In this document: positions 25,031 to 34,436 of the stretch, in pieces | Layout of the letters: each line of letters starts with the position of its first letter | Numbering within the stretch: the first letter of the stretch is position 1 | NCBI GenBank assembly: GCA_965228575.1 | Contig: CBDDHW010000006.1 | Location: 1 to 64,000, forward strand | DNA length: 64,000 nt | Direction: 5' to 3' | Source: UBA11612 sp965228575 | Lineage (GTDB): Bacteria > Pseudomonadota > Alphaproteobacteria > Rhodospirillales > Rhodospirillaceae | Position numbers and translations under genes: made by a program | Notes under the pieces: model-generated | What the model was told of the DNA's origin: nothing | Seen by the model: the letters and a program-made list of their open reading frames with translations, nothing else | Database searches by the model: none

Positions 25031-25908
25031 TACGTCACCGATACCGGCGGGATCGGTACATTATCTATAAGGCGCGCTTTTCCCATGTGAACCGCTGCCA
25101 GAATACGGCCCGGGTCAGCTCGCTCGGTCAGCGGTGCGAGTGTTTCGGCATGCCGCGCATCGACATAGTCAATTGCATCGAACCCTGCTGAGGATATTTT
25201 TTCACGGGCACGCTGCAACACCTGTTGAATATCGTCTCCGGCCGAAATTTTTTTTGCCGCCTCGTCAAGAGCTGCAAAAAGGAGTGGAGCTTTCGTCCGC
25301 TCCTCCGACGATAAATATGCGTTTCGCGACGACATTGCCAATCCATCAGGTTCGCGAACGGTTGGAACGCCGAGGATATCCACTGGGATATTGAGATCTT
25401 CCACCACGCGGCGAATAAGAACAAGCTGCTGATAGTCCTTTTCTCCGAACAAGGCGATATCGGGTAGTGTCTGCAGAAGGAGTTTGCTTACAACCGTCGC
25501 GACCCCATTGAAATGACCCTCCCGGTGTTGTCCATCAAGCTCGTCAGCAATTCCGCTCACAGAAACTGTCGTTGCATACGCGGGTGGATACATCGCGCTC
25601 ACATCCGGAGCGTACAACAGGTGAACACCCGCAATGTCGAGCATGTCGAAATCATCGGCTTCCCTGCGCGGATAGGATTCGTAATCTTCGGACGGTCCAA
25701 ATTGTTTTGGATTTATAAAAATGGAAGCTACAACTCGATCTGCCAATTTCTTGGCGTGATCCATCAGCTTCATATGCCCTTGATGAAGGGCGCCCATGGT
25801 CGGTACAAGAGCGATAGACAAACCCTCGCGGCGCCACCCCTGAACGCGACGCCGCAGGCTTTCTGCGTCCCGGACCGCAACTAATATACTATTGCGTTGA
25901 TCGGACAT
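25030..25908 (-). CDS. panC: pantoate--beta-alanine ligase
   Basis: PanC joins pantoate and beta-alanine with ATP to make pantothenate, the precursor of CoA. The 292-residue protein has VPTMGALHQGHMKLMDHA (HxGH nucleotide motif), SIFINPKQFGPSEDYESYPR, the GHFNGVATVVSKLL segment, FGEKDYQQL and MSSRNAYLS (KMSKS equivalent). Length fits the family (about 280). panB and panD are not adjacent. Confidence 0.96.
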   Translation of the reverse strand: MSDQRNSILVAVRDAESLRRRVQGWRREGLSIALVPTMGALHQGHMKLMDHAKKLADRVVASIFINPKQFGPSEDYESYPRREADDFDMLDIAGVHLLYAPDVSAMYPPAYATTVSVSGIADELDGQHREGHFNGVATVVSKLLLQTLPDIALFGEKDYQQLVLIRRVVEDLNIPVDILGVPTVREPDGLAMSSRNAYLSSEERTKAPLLFAALDEAAKKISAGDDIQQVLQRAREKISSAGFDAIDYVDARHAETLAPLTERADPGRILAAVHMGKARLIDNVPIPPVSVT

Positions 25909-26069
25909 CTCACCCCCGCTCCACCGAAGCTATGTGACCTTCCGTCTTAATCTCTAGGTCTGTAGTGCCAAAGGACAGCCCCAATCGCGAGCGCTATTAT
26001 CACGAGGCCTATAATTTCTGATGCTGCCACCTGGAATGCCCGAATTTAGATTGCGCGCTGCCCACACAC

Positions 26070-27530
26070 CTACGCCGGTAGACTAACAACAAAGCACGTT
26101 CCAGCGCTTGATGTGTACCCCAATTTCAAATCTCCCCCTTGAACGCGCATTAATTCTCGGGCGATAGGCAAACCGAGGCCCGACCCCGCGGTGCGCGCAG
26201 ACCCAGCAAATGGAACAAAAAGGTTCTCTAGGGCTCTCGGTGCAAGGCCCCGTCCATTGTCTAACACGCGCATGCTAATGCGGCCGTTCTCCTTCGCGGC
26301 CGATATCACGATTTCAGATGCGCCAGCTTGTGCTGCGTTCCGGGCAAGGTTGTCGACAACTCTGCGAAGCAACACCGGATCGACGGTTATTGTCACATCT
26401 GGTACGTCGTCGATACGAAGGGTGCATGATTGAAACTCTGCGGTGAGCTTAAGATCCATATCCGAGAGGAAAGGTTTGAGGGATAGACGTTGCTTGCGAA
26501 CAGTCGGGAGTCCTTCCTTAGCGAATTTGAGCGTCGTTGCTGCAAGCGACGCGGCGTGATCTACAGCATCAACCATGCCAGCGGTGATTCGTTTTACTTT
26601 TGGATCCGATACCGACTCGAGGCGACCAGATTCGAGAACTGCTGTTGCTAAAACGTTTTTCAAGTCATGGGATATTTTTGTGACCGCAATACCCATTCCT
26701 GCCAATCGCTCTTTTTGCAAGAGGGCCACGCGCAAGTCCTGTTGCATTTCGGCCAAAGTTTTTTCGGCCACTCCCACTTCATCGTTGCGAGAATCTGGAA
26801 CAATGACACGGCCTGGATCTTCCGGCGCTTCCCTGAAGCTTATCATTGACTGAGCAAGGCGATGGAGCGGACGGACGGCCAGCCATTGGAGAGCTGCATA
26901 AACGAGCCCGGCCGCCGTTACCGAAATAACAATACTAAGAAGAAAAATACGCACAGCGTAATCCCACATGGCATCGCGGAGCGGTCTCTCGGCGAGGATA
27001 ACCTCGATAACCAGTTCGGGATCGGACGGACTAGCTCCGGTGACTGCAACAGCAAAGTCCTCTCTACGAAACATCGTCTCAAAAGCGTCCATGATTAAAA
27101 CCCCAAAATGATCGCTTCGAAAGTCATAGCGCGCGCGAATAGGGAGAGATCGCGAGGGGTCTACACGCAAGGGCAAATCTCCTTGGTGCGTAATGGTCAT
27201 TCCGAGAATGCCGCCATGTTCAAGCAATCGATCATAAGCCGCAGGATCAATTTGCTGTGGAAAATCTTCCATCGCGATCATTACAAGATGAGCGGTTGCG
27301 AGTCTCTCTTGAAGATAATCCAAGCGAAACCGGCCCATTGTCGGCGCGAACACAGCCGCTTCGGCAAGTAGAATAAAAACGATCGTTAAGACAAGAAGCC
27401 GTGCAGACAAGCTGAACAACACGGGACGTTCGGGTTGAGGTTTCTCTATAGACTCTCGCCTGTGCAGCGCCTCATCACGGGGCGTGTGCGCGCGTTTTGC
27501 GCTCGAACCCCCCTCATCCATATCAACCAA
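26070..27530 (-). CDS. membrane sensor histidine kinase with HAMP
   Basis: The 486-residue protein has two membrane helices (about 42-62 and 193-215) flanking a periplasmic sensor of about 130 residues, a HAMP region (216-270), an H-box KISHDLKNVLA with His288, an N-box DNLARNAAQAGA, a G1 box DNGRGLAPRA and G2 box GSGLGLPIA. It is a complete autokinase, with no response regulator in the operon. Its start overlaps the end of the MerA-like flavoprotein gene by eight bases, so its signal probably concerns that operon or the envelope. Confidence 0.9.
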   Translation of the reverse strand: MVDMDEGGSSAKRAHTPRDEALHRRESIEKPQPERPVLFSLSARLLVLTIVFILLAEAAVFAPTMGRFRLDYLQERLATAHLVMIAMEDFPQQIDPAAYDRLLEHGGILGMTITHQGDLPLRVDPSRSLPIRARYDFRSDHFGVLIMDAFETMFRREDFAVAVTGASPSDPELVIEVILAERPLRDAMWDYAVRIFLLSIVISVTAAGLVYAALQWLAVRPLHRLAQSMISFREAPEDPGRVIVPDSRNDEVGVAEKTLAEMQQDLRVALLQKERLAGMGIAVTKISHDLKNVLATAVLESGRLESVSDPKVKRITAGMVDAVDHAASLAATTLKFAKEGLPTVRKQRLSLKPFLSDMDLKLTAEFQSCTLRIDDVPDVTITVDPVLLRRVVDNLARNAAQAGASEIVISAAKENGRISMRVLDNGRGLAPRALENLFVPFAGSARTAGSGLGLPIARELMRVQGGDLKLGYTSSAGTCFVVSLPA

Positions 27531-28953
27531 AGAGGCTTAAAAATTTAACGAGGGCGCGGGTGCGTTTGCCAAAAAGTGTGGGGGTATAATAGGACCCGGC
27601 GGCGCGCTTGTTGATCTCTCCGAACGTCGGATACGGAGCGATCATTGTCGCGAGCGAGCCAATCTTGAGTTTATTGGCCATTGCTAAGACCCAAGGCTGT
27701 ATAAGCTCGCCTGCATGTGGGCCAACGAGTCCGGCTCCAAGGATTTGGCCTCGGTTTGTGGTCACAATTTTGGCAAAACCCTCTGTCTTTCGTTCCGCCC
27801 GAGCTCGGTCATTTTCGGCGAATGGCGCGGTAAGTACTCGCACTTTTTCTCCGTACTCAGAGCGCGCATCTTTTTCGGTCAGCCCAACTTGGGCGAGCTC
27901 GGGATCTGTATAGGTAACCCATGGAACGGTTTCATGGTTCGCTTTGCTTGGTAAACGAAACAATGCACTTCGAACGATCACGCTCGCGTGGTACCCAGCC
28001 ACGTGCGTAAATTGCAGGCCGCCGATACAATCTCCTATCGCATAGGCGCGCCGGTTTGTTGTCCGCAGGCCGGCGTCAACGCGAACACCCTTATCCGAAA
28101 ATTCGATTCCAGCATTGTCGAGATCAAGCCCATCCACGGTCGGGCGTCGTCCCACCGCCACGAGGAGATGGGATCCGACAACCTGCTCCGTGTGTTCACC
28201 TTTTTGCATCGTTACCTGAACGCCATCCGCAGTCGCGGCTACTGATTTAGCGGCCGCGCCTTCGTGAATGGCGATTCCGTTTTCGTTCAGCTGATCTCGA
28301 ACGACTGAAACTAATTCCTCATCATCCTTTGGCATAATCGTCGCCATCTCAATGATGCTGACATTGGCCCCCAAGCCTCTAAAGGCCTGCGCAAGCTCAC
28401 ATCCAATTGGTCCCCCACCGAGAACAATAAGATGTTTTGGCAACTCGGTTAGACCGAAGATTGTTTCGTTTGTCAGGAATGGAACATCTTTGAGACCGTC
28501 TATCGGCGGCACAAAAGCGTGGGAGCCCGTGGCTACAACAAACCATCTTGGGCGAACGGTAAACTCACCAGCCTCTAGAGACCGATCTGACGCAAAGCGC
28601 GCAGCAGACTGAATGACTTTGACACCAAGTTTCTCAAACCTTTCGACGGAGTCATGCGGAGCGATCCCCGCGATAACGCCGTGGACGTGCTTATGTACCG
28701 CGCCAAAATCAACCTCCGGAGTAGAGGTTACACCAAGGCGCGAACCCGCTTTAGCGGACTCAGCGGTATGTGCGGCAGCGAGAAGTGCTTTCGACGGAAC
28801 ACAACCGGTGTTCAAGCAGTCACCGCCCATGTCTCCTTTCTCAACGAGAACAACACTTGCGCCCATCTGCACCGCTCCGGCCGCGACAGAAAGCCCGGCA
28901 GACCCGCCGCCGATAATGCAGAGATCCGGTTTCAATTCATTGGTTTTGGCCAC
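27523..28953 (-). CDS. MerA/dihydrolipoamide dehydrogenase-like flavoprotein
   Basis: The 476-residue class I pyridine nucleotide-disulfide oxidoreductase has the FAD site LCIIGGGSAGLSVAAGA, redox cysteines in GGDCLNTGCVPSKALL (Cys46/Cys51), the NAD site IVLGGGPIGCELAQAF and FAD-binding AYAIGDC. The C-terminal dimer region reads IAPYPTFGEINKRA rather than the HxHPTxxE of dihydrolipoamide dehydrogenase, and there is no vicinal Cys pair as in MerA. Hence it is neither true Lpd nor true MerA. It lies between a TVP38-family membrane protein (17-base overlap) and a histidine kinase (eight-base overlap). A quinone, metal or thiol substrate is possible. Confidence 0.85.
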   Translation of the reverse strand: MAKTNELKPDLCIIGGGSAGLSVAAGAVQMGASVVLVEKGDMGGDCLNTGCVPSKALLAAAHTAESAKAGSRLGVTSTPEVDFGAVHKHVHGVIAGIAPHDSVERFEKLGVKVIQSAARFASDRSLEAGEFTVRPRWFVVATGSHAFVPPIDGLKDVPFLTNETIFGLTELPKHLIVLGGGPIGCELAQAFRGLGANVSIIEMATIMPKDDEELVSVVRDQLNENGIAIHEGAAAKSVAATADGVQVTMQKGEHTEQVVGSHLLVAVGRRPTVDGLDLDNAGIEFSDKGVRVDAGLRTTNRRAYAIGDCIGGLQFTHVAGYHASVIVRSALFRLPSKANHETVPWVTYTDPELAQVGLTEKDARSEYGEKVRVLTAPFAENDRARAERKTEGFAKIVTTNRGQILGAGLVGPHAGELIQPWVLAMANKLKIGSLATMIAPYPTFGEINKRAAGSYYTPTLFGKRTRALVKFLSLFG

Positions 28954-29680
28954 GTGCTTTTATCCTTTTATAAACGACAGGAATCAGAGCAAGAACCGCA
29001 AGACCTACCAAGGCTCCAATGACAGTCGGCTGACGTAACGCCGCTGATGGGTCGACGCTCGCCCCCGCCTTAAGGGCATCACCAATTCCCGCACCGACGG
29101 TCGCATAAACAAAAGTGCCCGGAATAATCCCGAAAAATGTTCCAATGACATAGGTTCGTAACGGCACACCAACGAATGCGGGAACTAAGTTGACCAGAAA
29201 AAATGGAAACAGCGGAACCAGTCTTAGCACCAGGACATAGCTCAGCGCATTTTCGCGAAAGCCGTCTTCCATTTTTTTAAGCGCGTTCCCCGCTTTAGCC
29301 CGGAGTGTATCGCCCAAAACATACCGAGCTAGTAGAAACACGATGGTGGCGCCAATAGTTGCTGCAACGACGATGTAAAAAGTGCCCGTAACGGCTCCAA
29401 AAACAAACCCACCGGCAATGGTGAGCCACGACGCCCCAGGAATCGAAAACGCGACCGACACAATGTACACCACCATGAAACCAACGACGGCGAGCACTGC
29501 ATTCGCTTCGACAAAATCGAGCAACCGCGTGCGATTGGCGCTCAACGTTTCTAAAGAAAAGTAGTCACTTGCGCCGCTTGTAAAAATCAGAATCAGAAGC
29601 GCGACAAAGGCCAACAAAACGGCAATTCGACCGCGCGAAATCTTGGTTGGCGGCGACGCATTTGAGGTCTCGTTCACCAT
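28937..29680 (-). CDS. TVP38/TMEM64 family membrane protein
   Basis: The 247-residue inner-membrane protein of the SNARE-associated/DedA superfamily has a first helix at about 18-38, then FSIPGASWLTIAGGFVFGAV and a re-entrant region with GVPLRTYVIGTFFGIIPGTF. Relatives are lipid scramblase-like or envelope-maintenance proteins. ATG 29680 is chosen: it directly follows GGAAAAC and precedes the first helix, whereas the longer frame to 29794 has no membrane or signal character. It is the first gene of an operon with the MerA-like flavoprotein and the kinase. Confidence 0.87.
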   Translation of the reverse strand: MVNETSNASPPTKISRGRIAVLLAFVALLILIFTSGASDYFSLETLSANRTRLLDFVEANAVLAVVGFMVVYIVSVAFSIPGASWLTIAGGFVFGAVTGTFYIVVAATIGATIVFLLARYVLGDTLRAKAGNALKKMEDGFRENALSYVLVLRLVPLFPFFLVNLVPAFVGVPLRTYVIGTFFGIIPGTFVYATVGAGIGDALKAGASVDPSAALRQPTVIGALVGLAVLALIPVVYKRIKARGQNQ

Positions 29681-30010
29681 GTTTTCCGTTCCAATGCTCT
29701 TTAGATTTTGGGAAGGCGTTTGTTCAACGCAACAGCTTACTGTCCCCTCGGCGCACATAGCCACCCGGCACAAACCTTTCAACCCGCCTATCACGGCGAA
29801 ATCGGGGTTTTAGCCTTCTTTGCCGTCACAATCCCGTGAGACGGAGAATCCAAAAGAAATCGCCGGAAAACGGGGAAATTACTTGAAATTTGCAAGCCCT
29901 AGCATTGACTTAAGGCCGGGCGGACCGGTATATACCGCCCCGCTAGCCGAATCCGACGCTCCCCGGCCGTGGTGGAGCGTTACCTTATTTTTCAGACTGG
30001 AGTAGCTGAC
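29681..30010. other. 330-base interval with rpmH promoter
   Basis: This separates the TVP38-family gene from rpmH. A promoter at 29905-29934 is the only feature recognised; no DnaA box cluster or long AT-rich run typical of an origin was seen. Confidence 0.5.
29905..29934 (+). promoter_or_regulatory. sigma70-type promoter for rpmH-rnpA
   Basis: TTGACT at 29905-29910 and TATATA at 29929-29934 are separated by 18 bases, close to the housekeeping consensus. The expected transcription start lies near 29941, about 70 bases before rpmH. Confidence 0.7.
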
Positions 30011-30145
30011 GTGAAACGCACGTATCAGCCGAGTAAAATAGTTCGAAAGCGCCGTCATGGCTTCCGATCCCGTATGGCAACGGCAGCTGGTCGCAAGATT
30101 ATAAATGGTCGCCGCGCCAAAGGCCGCAAACGGCTGTCGGCATAG
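30011..30145 (+). CDS. rpmH: 50S ribosomal protein L34
   Basis: The 44-residue basic protein from GTG 30011 reads KRTYQPSKIVRKRRHGFRSR and NGRRAKGRKRLSA, the conserved L34 pattern, with family-typical length. It begins the conserved block rpmH-rnpA-yidD-yidC-engB. A promoter with good boxes lies about 80 bases upstream. Confidence 0.97.
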   Translation: MKRTYQPSKIVRKRRHGFRSRMATAAGRKIINGRRAKGRKRLSA

Positions 30146-30220
30146 TCAGCCGTCGTGACGGTTTGACGGCAGAATCCAGCAGGGCCTTCGAAGAACCACT
30201 AAACTGCCGGATGGATCTCC

Positions 30221-30694
30221 ATGGCCTTGAACACGGAAAATTCCTCTCGCCAAGAGAACGCTTCCGAAAGTAAGTGGGCCGTACATTCGTCTCGCGGACG
30301 GCGAACGTGGCGTGTGCTTCAACAACGAGCGGACTTCCTAAGGGTACGCGCATCGGGCGTGCGTCGAGTCACACCCGGATTTGTGATTCAAGCTGCCCCG
30401 TGTATTGAAACACCGGGCGCTTCTGTCGGTCGGTTCGTACATGTCGGATTTACAGCCAGCAAAAAAGTAGGCAATGCGGTTGAACGCAACCGTGCTAAGC
30501 GGCGTCTGCGCGCCCTTGCAGACAATGTTTTGAGTGATTGCGCAGACTCGGGTTTTGACTACGTGTTGATCGGACGCCGGGAAACGCTTCGACGTAGGTT
30601 TGCGACTATGGAAAAAGAGCTACGCCAGTCGCTAAAGCGTATTCATCAATTCACTTCGCACGATACTAAAACAGCGGTACGGCCAAATTCATGA
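30221..30694 (+). CDS. rnpA: ribonuclease P protein component
   Basis: RnpA is the protein subunit that aids RNase P in 5' tRNA maturation. Conserved features are LQQRADFLRVRASG, GFTASKKVGNAVERNRAKRR (the RNR motif) and DYVLIGRRETLRR. At 157 residues it is longer than the usual 115-125. The extra N-terminal 30 residues (MALNTENSSRQENASES) are weakly conserved in character, and a GTG at 30312 would remove them. The stop overlaps yidD by four bases. Confidence 0.92.
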   Translation: MALNTENSSRQENASESKWAVHSSRGRRTWRVLQQRADFLRVRASGVRRVTPGFVIQAAPCIETPGASVGRFVHVGFTASKKVGNAVERNRAKRRLRALADNVLSDCADSGFDYVLIGRRETLRRRFATMEKELRQSLKRIHQFTSHDTKTAVRPNS

Positions 30695-30990
30695 TCAAGT
30701 TTCTCAGAATGCTTTCAACGATCATGTTGCAAGCTAGCATACGCATTTATCAATTTTTTGTTTCGCCGATTTTGGGGCCGCGTTGCCGTTATTTCCCCAC
30801 GTGCTCGGAATATGCGATGGACGCGATTGAATTCCATGGGCCTATTACTGGAGCGTGGCTCGCCCTCAAAAGAATTTTACGGTGTCATCCCTGGGGAGGA
30901 TCCGGCCTCGACCCGGTGCCACCGAGAGAGCGCGGGGAATGCGGCTGCCAAGATACCCTTGCTAAACCACAATCAGTATCAAAAGTTTGA
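30691..30990 (+). CDS. yidD: membrane protein insertion efficiency factor YidD
   Basis: The 99-residue protein has an N-terminal amphipathic helix (LQASIRIYQFFVSPILGP) and the conserved CRYFPTCSEYAMDAIEFHGP and RILRCHPWGGSGLDPVP, with the three cysteines of the family. It assists YidC-dependent membrane protein insertion. ATG 30691 overlaps the rnpA stop, as in many proteobacteria. Confidence 0.96.
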   Translation: MIKFLRMLSTIMLQASIRIYQFFVSPILGPRCRYFPTCSEYAMDAIEFHGPITGAWLALKRILRCHPWGGSGLDPVPPRERGECGCQDTLAKPQSVSKV

Positions 30991-31004
30991 TGTGACTAGG
31001 ACCT

Positions 31005-32756
31005 ATGTCTGACCAACGTAATCTTATAATCGCGATCGCCTTATCCATTATTGTCCTGATCACATGGGATCATTTCTTCATACCCGATCCGCCTCCGCTC
31101 TCAGAACAACCTACAAACGTTGCTGCCCCTTCAGCTCCAGTTTCAAATGCGCCGCAGCAACCGGCTGCGCCTGTTAGCGCGCCAGTAGAAGCGCCGGTTG
31201 AGGCGCCGGTCAACGCCCCAGACACAGCGCCGATCGCCCCTCAAATCTCTCCCGATACGCGCATGCGTATCTCCACGCCACAATTGCACGGGTCTCTCTC
31301 CCTGACCGGCGCAAGATTCGACGACATTACCCTGGCGAATTATCAGGAAACGCTGGACCCAAGCAGCCCCGAAATTGTCCTCCTTTCTCCCATGGGCTCT
31401 CCCGCTCCCTACTTCGCTGAATTGGGTTGGGTGAGTTCAGACAATTCAATCCCGCTCCCCAATTCATCAACAAGATGGACGCCTCAAAATCCGGACGCTG
31501 TTTTAACGACAGAAACTCCTGTTGAACTGACTTGGGACAATGGACAAGGACTCATTTTCAGGCGCGTTATTCAGGTGGATGAAGACTACATGTTCACCGT
31601 CGACCAGACGGTGGAAAATAACTCAGAGCGCTCGGTTACCCTTTATCCCTACAGTCTCGTCGCCAGGATAGATGAGCCGGAAACCCTGGGCTTCTTTATC
31701 ATGCACGAAGGTCCCCTGGGCGTTTTCGACGACACCTTGAAAGAGGTAGACTACGACGAGATAAGAGATGCGGGACGCGAAACAGTGGAGTCCGTCGGCG
31801 GGTGGATCGGTTTCACGGACAAATATTGGCTCACGGCGGTCGCGTTTGATCAAGACAACAAAATAACAGCCAATTTTAGCCACACCGATTCAGGAGACCG
31901 CGGACGTTTTCAAACCGACCTGCGCGCAGATGCATTTGTTGTTGACGCAGGAGAGACGAAATCGGGAACAGCGTACGTTTTCGCTGGAGCTAAAGAACTA
32001 GCAGTTTTGGATCGCTATGCAGAATCACCAGGGCTGTCCCGCTTTGATTTAGCGATCGACTTTGGATGGTTCTATTTTTTGACTAAGCCGTTCTTTCTGG
32101 GATTGCGTTGGCTGAACGGTGTTCTCGGCAACTACGGCGTTGCAATTATTGTCTTCACTGCATTCTTACGCCTGCTGATCTTCCCGATTGCGAACAAACA
32201 ATACATCGCCATGAACAAAATGAAGAAACTTCAGCCCGAGATGAAGAGGCTTCAGGAAAAGCATGCCGGCGATCGTATGAAACTTCAGCAGGAAATGATG
32301 GATTTGTATAAAAGGGAAAAGGCAAACCCTCTGACGGGTTGCCTGCCCATATTGATTCAAATTCCCATCTTTTTTGCACTGTATAAGGTTTTGTTCGTCG
32401 CTATTGAAATGCGGCACGCGCCGTTCTTTGGATGGGTTAAGGATCTGTCGGCGCCCGACCCAACAAGCATTCTAAACTTGTTCGGGCTGCTGCCTTACGC
32501 TCCGCCCGATTTCCTTGCTTTCATTAGCATCGGCGTATGGCCGTTATTGATGGGCGTATTTATGTACCTCCAGCAAAAACTCGCTCCACAACCTCCAGAC
32601 CCTATTCAAGCACGGATCATGATGTTGCTTCCGGTGGTATTTACTTTCATTAGTGCGCAATTTCCGGCGGGCCTTGTAATCTATTGGGCGTGGACAACAC
32701 TCCTCGGGATTGTGCAGCAATGGGTTCTTATGCGCCGTGCGGGTATCGAGGTGTGA
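31005..32756 (+). CDS. yidC: membrane protein insertase YidC
   Basis: The 583-residue insertase has an N-terminal anchor helix (NLIIAIALSIIVLITWDHFF), a Pro/Ala/Val linker (about 35-80) with APVEAPVEAPVNAP-type repeats, a periplasmic beta-supersandwich domain (about 85-345) and the conserved 5-helix core with LNGVLGNYGVAIIVFTAFLR, NKMKKLQPEMKRLQEKHAGD, NPLTGCLPILIQIPIFFALY and FPAGLVIYW. It folds and inserts membrane proteins alone or with SecYEG. Length is typical for alphaproteobacteria. Confidence 0.97.
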   Translation: MSDQRNLIIAIALSIIVLITWDHFFIPDPPPLSEQPTNVAAPSAPVSNAPQQPAAPVSAPVEAPVEAPVNAPDTAPIAPQISPDTRMRISTPQLHGSLSLTGARFDDITLANYQETLDPSSPEIVLLSPMGSPAPYFAELGWVSSDNSIPLPNSSTRWTPQNPDAVLTTETPVELTWDNGQGLIFRRVIQVDEDYMFTVDQTVENNSERSVTLYPYSLVARIDEPETLGFFIMHEGPLGVFDDTLKEVDYDEIRDAGRETVESVGGWIGFTDKYWLTAVAFDQDNKITANFSHTDSGDRGRFQTDLRADAFVVDAGETKSGTAYVFAGAKELAVLDRYAESPGLSRFDLAIDFGWFYFLTKPFFLGLRWLNGVLGNYGVAIIVFTAFLRLLIFPIANKQYIAMNKMKKLQPEMKRLQEKHAGDRMKLQQEMMDLYKREKANPLTGCLPILIQIPIFFALYKVLFVAIEMRHAPFFGWVKDLSAPDPTSILNLFGLLPYAPPDFLAFISIGVWPLLMGVFMYLQQKLAPQPPDPIQARIMMLLPVVFTFISAQFPAGLVIYWAWTTLLGIVQQWVLMRRAGIEV

Positions 32757-32777
32757 GGAGCGGATGGACGTTCATGA

Positions 32778-33434
32778 ATGACCTCGGACTCTCTCAACCC
32801 CTCATTTAAGCCAGAAGAACTTGAAACCGGCCGACGCCTATTTGCAGGATCGGCAACGTTTCTTCTTGGTGCTGTTGCGCCAGAACAAATACCCGAAACA
32901 TCTCTTCCCGAGATCACCTTCGCGGGCCGGTCGAATGTCGGAAAGTCGAGCCTCATTAACGCTCTGACAAACCACAAATCTCTGGCCCGGACGTCCGTCA
33001 CACCTGGCCGAACGCAGGAAATCAACTTCTTCTCGTTAGATAATCAATTAATGGTCGCCGACCTTCCAGGGTACGGATATGCGAAAGTTCCAAAGAGTAA
33101 AGTCGACGCATGGACAGCGCTCATAAAATATTATCTGCAAGGCCGACCAAATTTACGGCGGGCGCTTGTGCTAATCGACAGTCGGCACGGCCTCAAAGAC
33201 AGCGACCGTGAGATGATGAAACTCATGGATGATGCTGCGGTGAATTACCAAATTATCATGACAAAAGCCGACAAAGTTAAGCCCTCACCCCTCGCAGCGC
33301 GGCACGCGGCCGTCGCCCGGGAAATCGCCGAACACGTCGCCGCGCACCCGGATATCTTGGTGACAAGCGCCACTGAGGGATGGGGTATCGCGGAAACCCG
33401 TGCAGCCTTGTCAGAACTGGCCCTAACGGAGTAG
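32778..33434 (+). CDS. engB: ribosome biogenesis GTPase EngB (YihA)
   Basis: The 218-residue TrmE-Era-type GTPase acts in 50S subunit assembly. G1 AGRSNVGKSSLINAL, G2 TSVTPGRTQEINFF, G3 VADLPGYGYAKVPK, G4 IIMTKADKV and a G5-like VTSATEGWGI are all present. It starts 21 bases after yidC in the conserved block. Confidence 0.95.
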   Translation: MTSDSLNPSFKPEELETGRRLFAGSATFLLGAVAPEQIPETSLPEITFAGRSNVGKSSLINALTNHKSLARTSVTPGRTQEINFFSLDNQLMVADLPGYGYAKVPKSKVDAWTALIKYYLQGRPNLRRALVLIDSRHGLKDSDREMMKLMDDAAVNYQIIMTKADKVKPSPLAARHAAVAREIAEHVAAHPDILVTSATEGWGIAETRAALSELALTE

Positions 33435-33527
33435 GTGTTGTGACTGGTTGGGGCCGCACGGTAACGATATATTAGGCGTCTCCCCACATTTTGATAAAAC
33501 TGGCGATTGAACTGGAGTGGTTTCCAA

Positions 33528-34436
33528 ATGCCCGACTCCCGCGATACTGATCACGCTGCATGGCTCGAAAAGGCTGGCATCCTTGCCGACGCCTTGCCCT
33601 ACATGCGCGAGCACTCGGGCGAAACGATTGTGGTCAAGTATGGTGGCCATGCCATGGGCGATGAGGGTGTCGCCGACAGCTTTGCGCGAGATATTGTACT
33701 TTTAAAGCAAGTTGGGATTAACCCGATTGTGGTGCACGGCGGCGGCCCTCAGATCGGAGCAATGCTCGAGCGCCTGAAGATACAAAGTTCGTTCATCGAT
33801 GGACTGCGAGTCACAGACGCGGCAACGGTCGAAATCGTCGAGATGGTTCTAAGCGGATCAATTAATAAAAAAATCGTGACTGCCATAAACAAAGCGGGCG
33901 GTTTTGCCGTGGGCATGTCTGGCAAAGACGGAAACTTGATACGGGCACGCAAGTTGCGCAGATCAAAGAAGGATCCGGATTCAAACATCGAGAAGATTCT
34001 TGATCTCGGATTTGTCGGTGAACCCTCAGAGATCAATCCCCATATCCTAGATACATTCGAGGAATCCGACATCATTCCGGTGATCGCACCCATCGGAATG
34101 GGCCCCAACGGTGAAACCTATAACATCAATGCGGACACGGTCGCCGGTGCCATTGCGAGTGCGGCCGGCGCGGCCCGGTTGCTCATGTTGACCGACATCG
34201 CTGGCGTGCTGGATGATACGGGCCGGTTGATCAAAGAAATGACGGTGGAACGAGTTCGGACGCTCATACAGTCGGGAACCATTTCGGGCGGCATGATCCC
34301 CAAAGTTGAAACATGCCTCAAGGCGGTCGAACACGGCGTCGAAGCCGCCGTAATCGTCGATGGGAGAGTACGCCACGCGGTTCTGTTGGAGCTGTTCACA
34401 CCCTCCGGCGCCGGAAGCCTTATTCGGGCGCGATGA
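33528..34436 (+). CDS. argB: acetylglutamate kinase
   Basis: ArgB phosphorylates N-acetylglutamate in arginine synthesis. The 302-residue protein shows IVVKYGGHAMGDEGV, VVHGGGPQIGAML, GLRVTDAATVEIVEMVLSG, YNINADTVAGAIASA and MLTDIAGVLDD. ATG 33528 is chosen because GGAG lies 10 bases before it; an in-frame TTG at 33507 would add seven residues. The stop overlaps the start of the nucleotidase gene (ATGA). Confidence 0.96.
   Translation: MPDSRDTDHAAWLEKAGILADALPYMREHSGETIVVKYGGHAMGDEGVADSFARDIVLLKQVGINPIVVHGGGPQIGAMLERLKIQSSFIDGLRVTDAATVEIVEMVLSGSINKKIVTAINKAGGFAVGMSGKDGNLIRARKLRRSKKDPDSNIEKILDLGFVGEPSEINPHILDTFEESDIIPVIAPIGMGPNGETYNINADTVAGAIASAAGAARLLMLTDIAGVLDDTGRLIKEMTVERVRTLIQSGTISGGMIPKVETCLKAVEHGVEAAVIVDGRVRHAVLLELFTPSGAGSLIRAR

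Noticed and set aside
27523..28953. Flavoprotein as true mercuric reductase serving the mer locus
   Set aside because: It lacks an N-terminal heavy-metal domain and the C-terminal Cys pair of MerA, and lies over 30 kb from merR/merT.
29681..30010. Chromosomal origin next to rpmH
   Set aside because: No DnaA-box cluster, no dnaA or parAB gene and no AT-rich unwinding region were found.
31140..31250. Tandem repeat in yidC as a variable locus
   Set aside because: The APVEAPVEAPVNAP linker repeats are short and codon-diverged; such Pro/Ala linkers are common in YidC.
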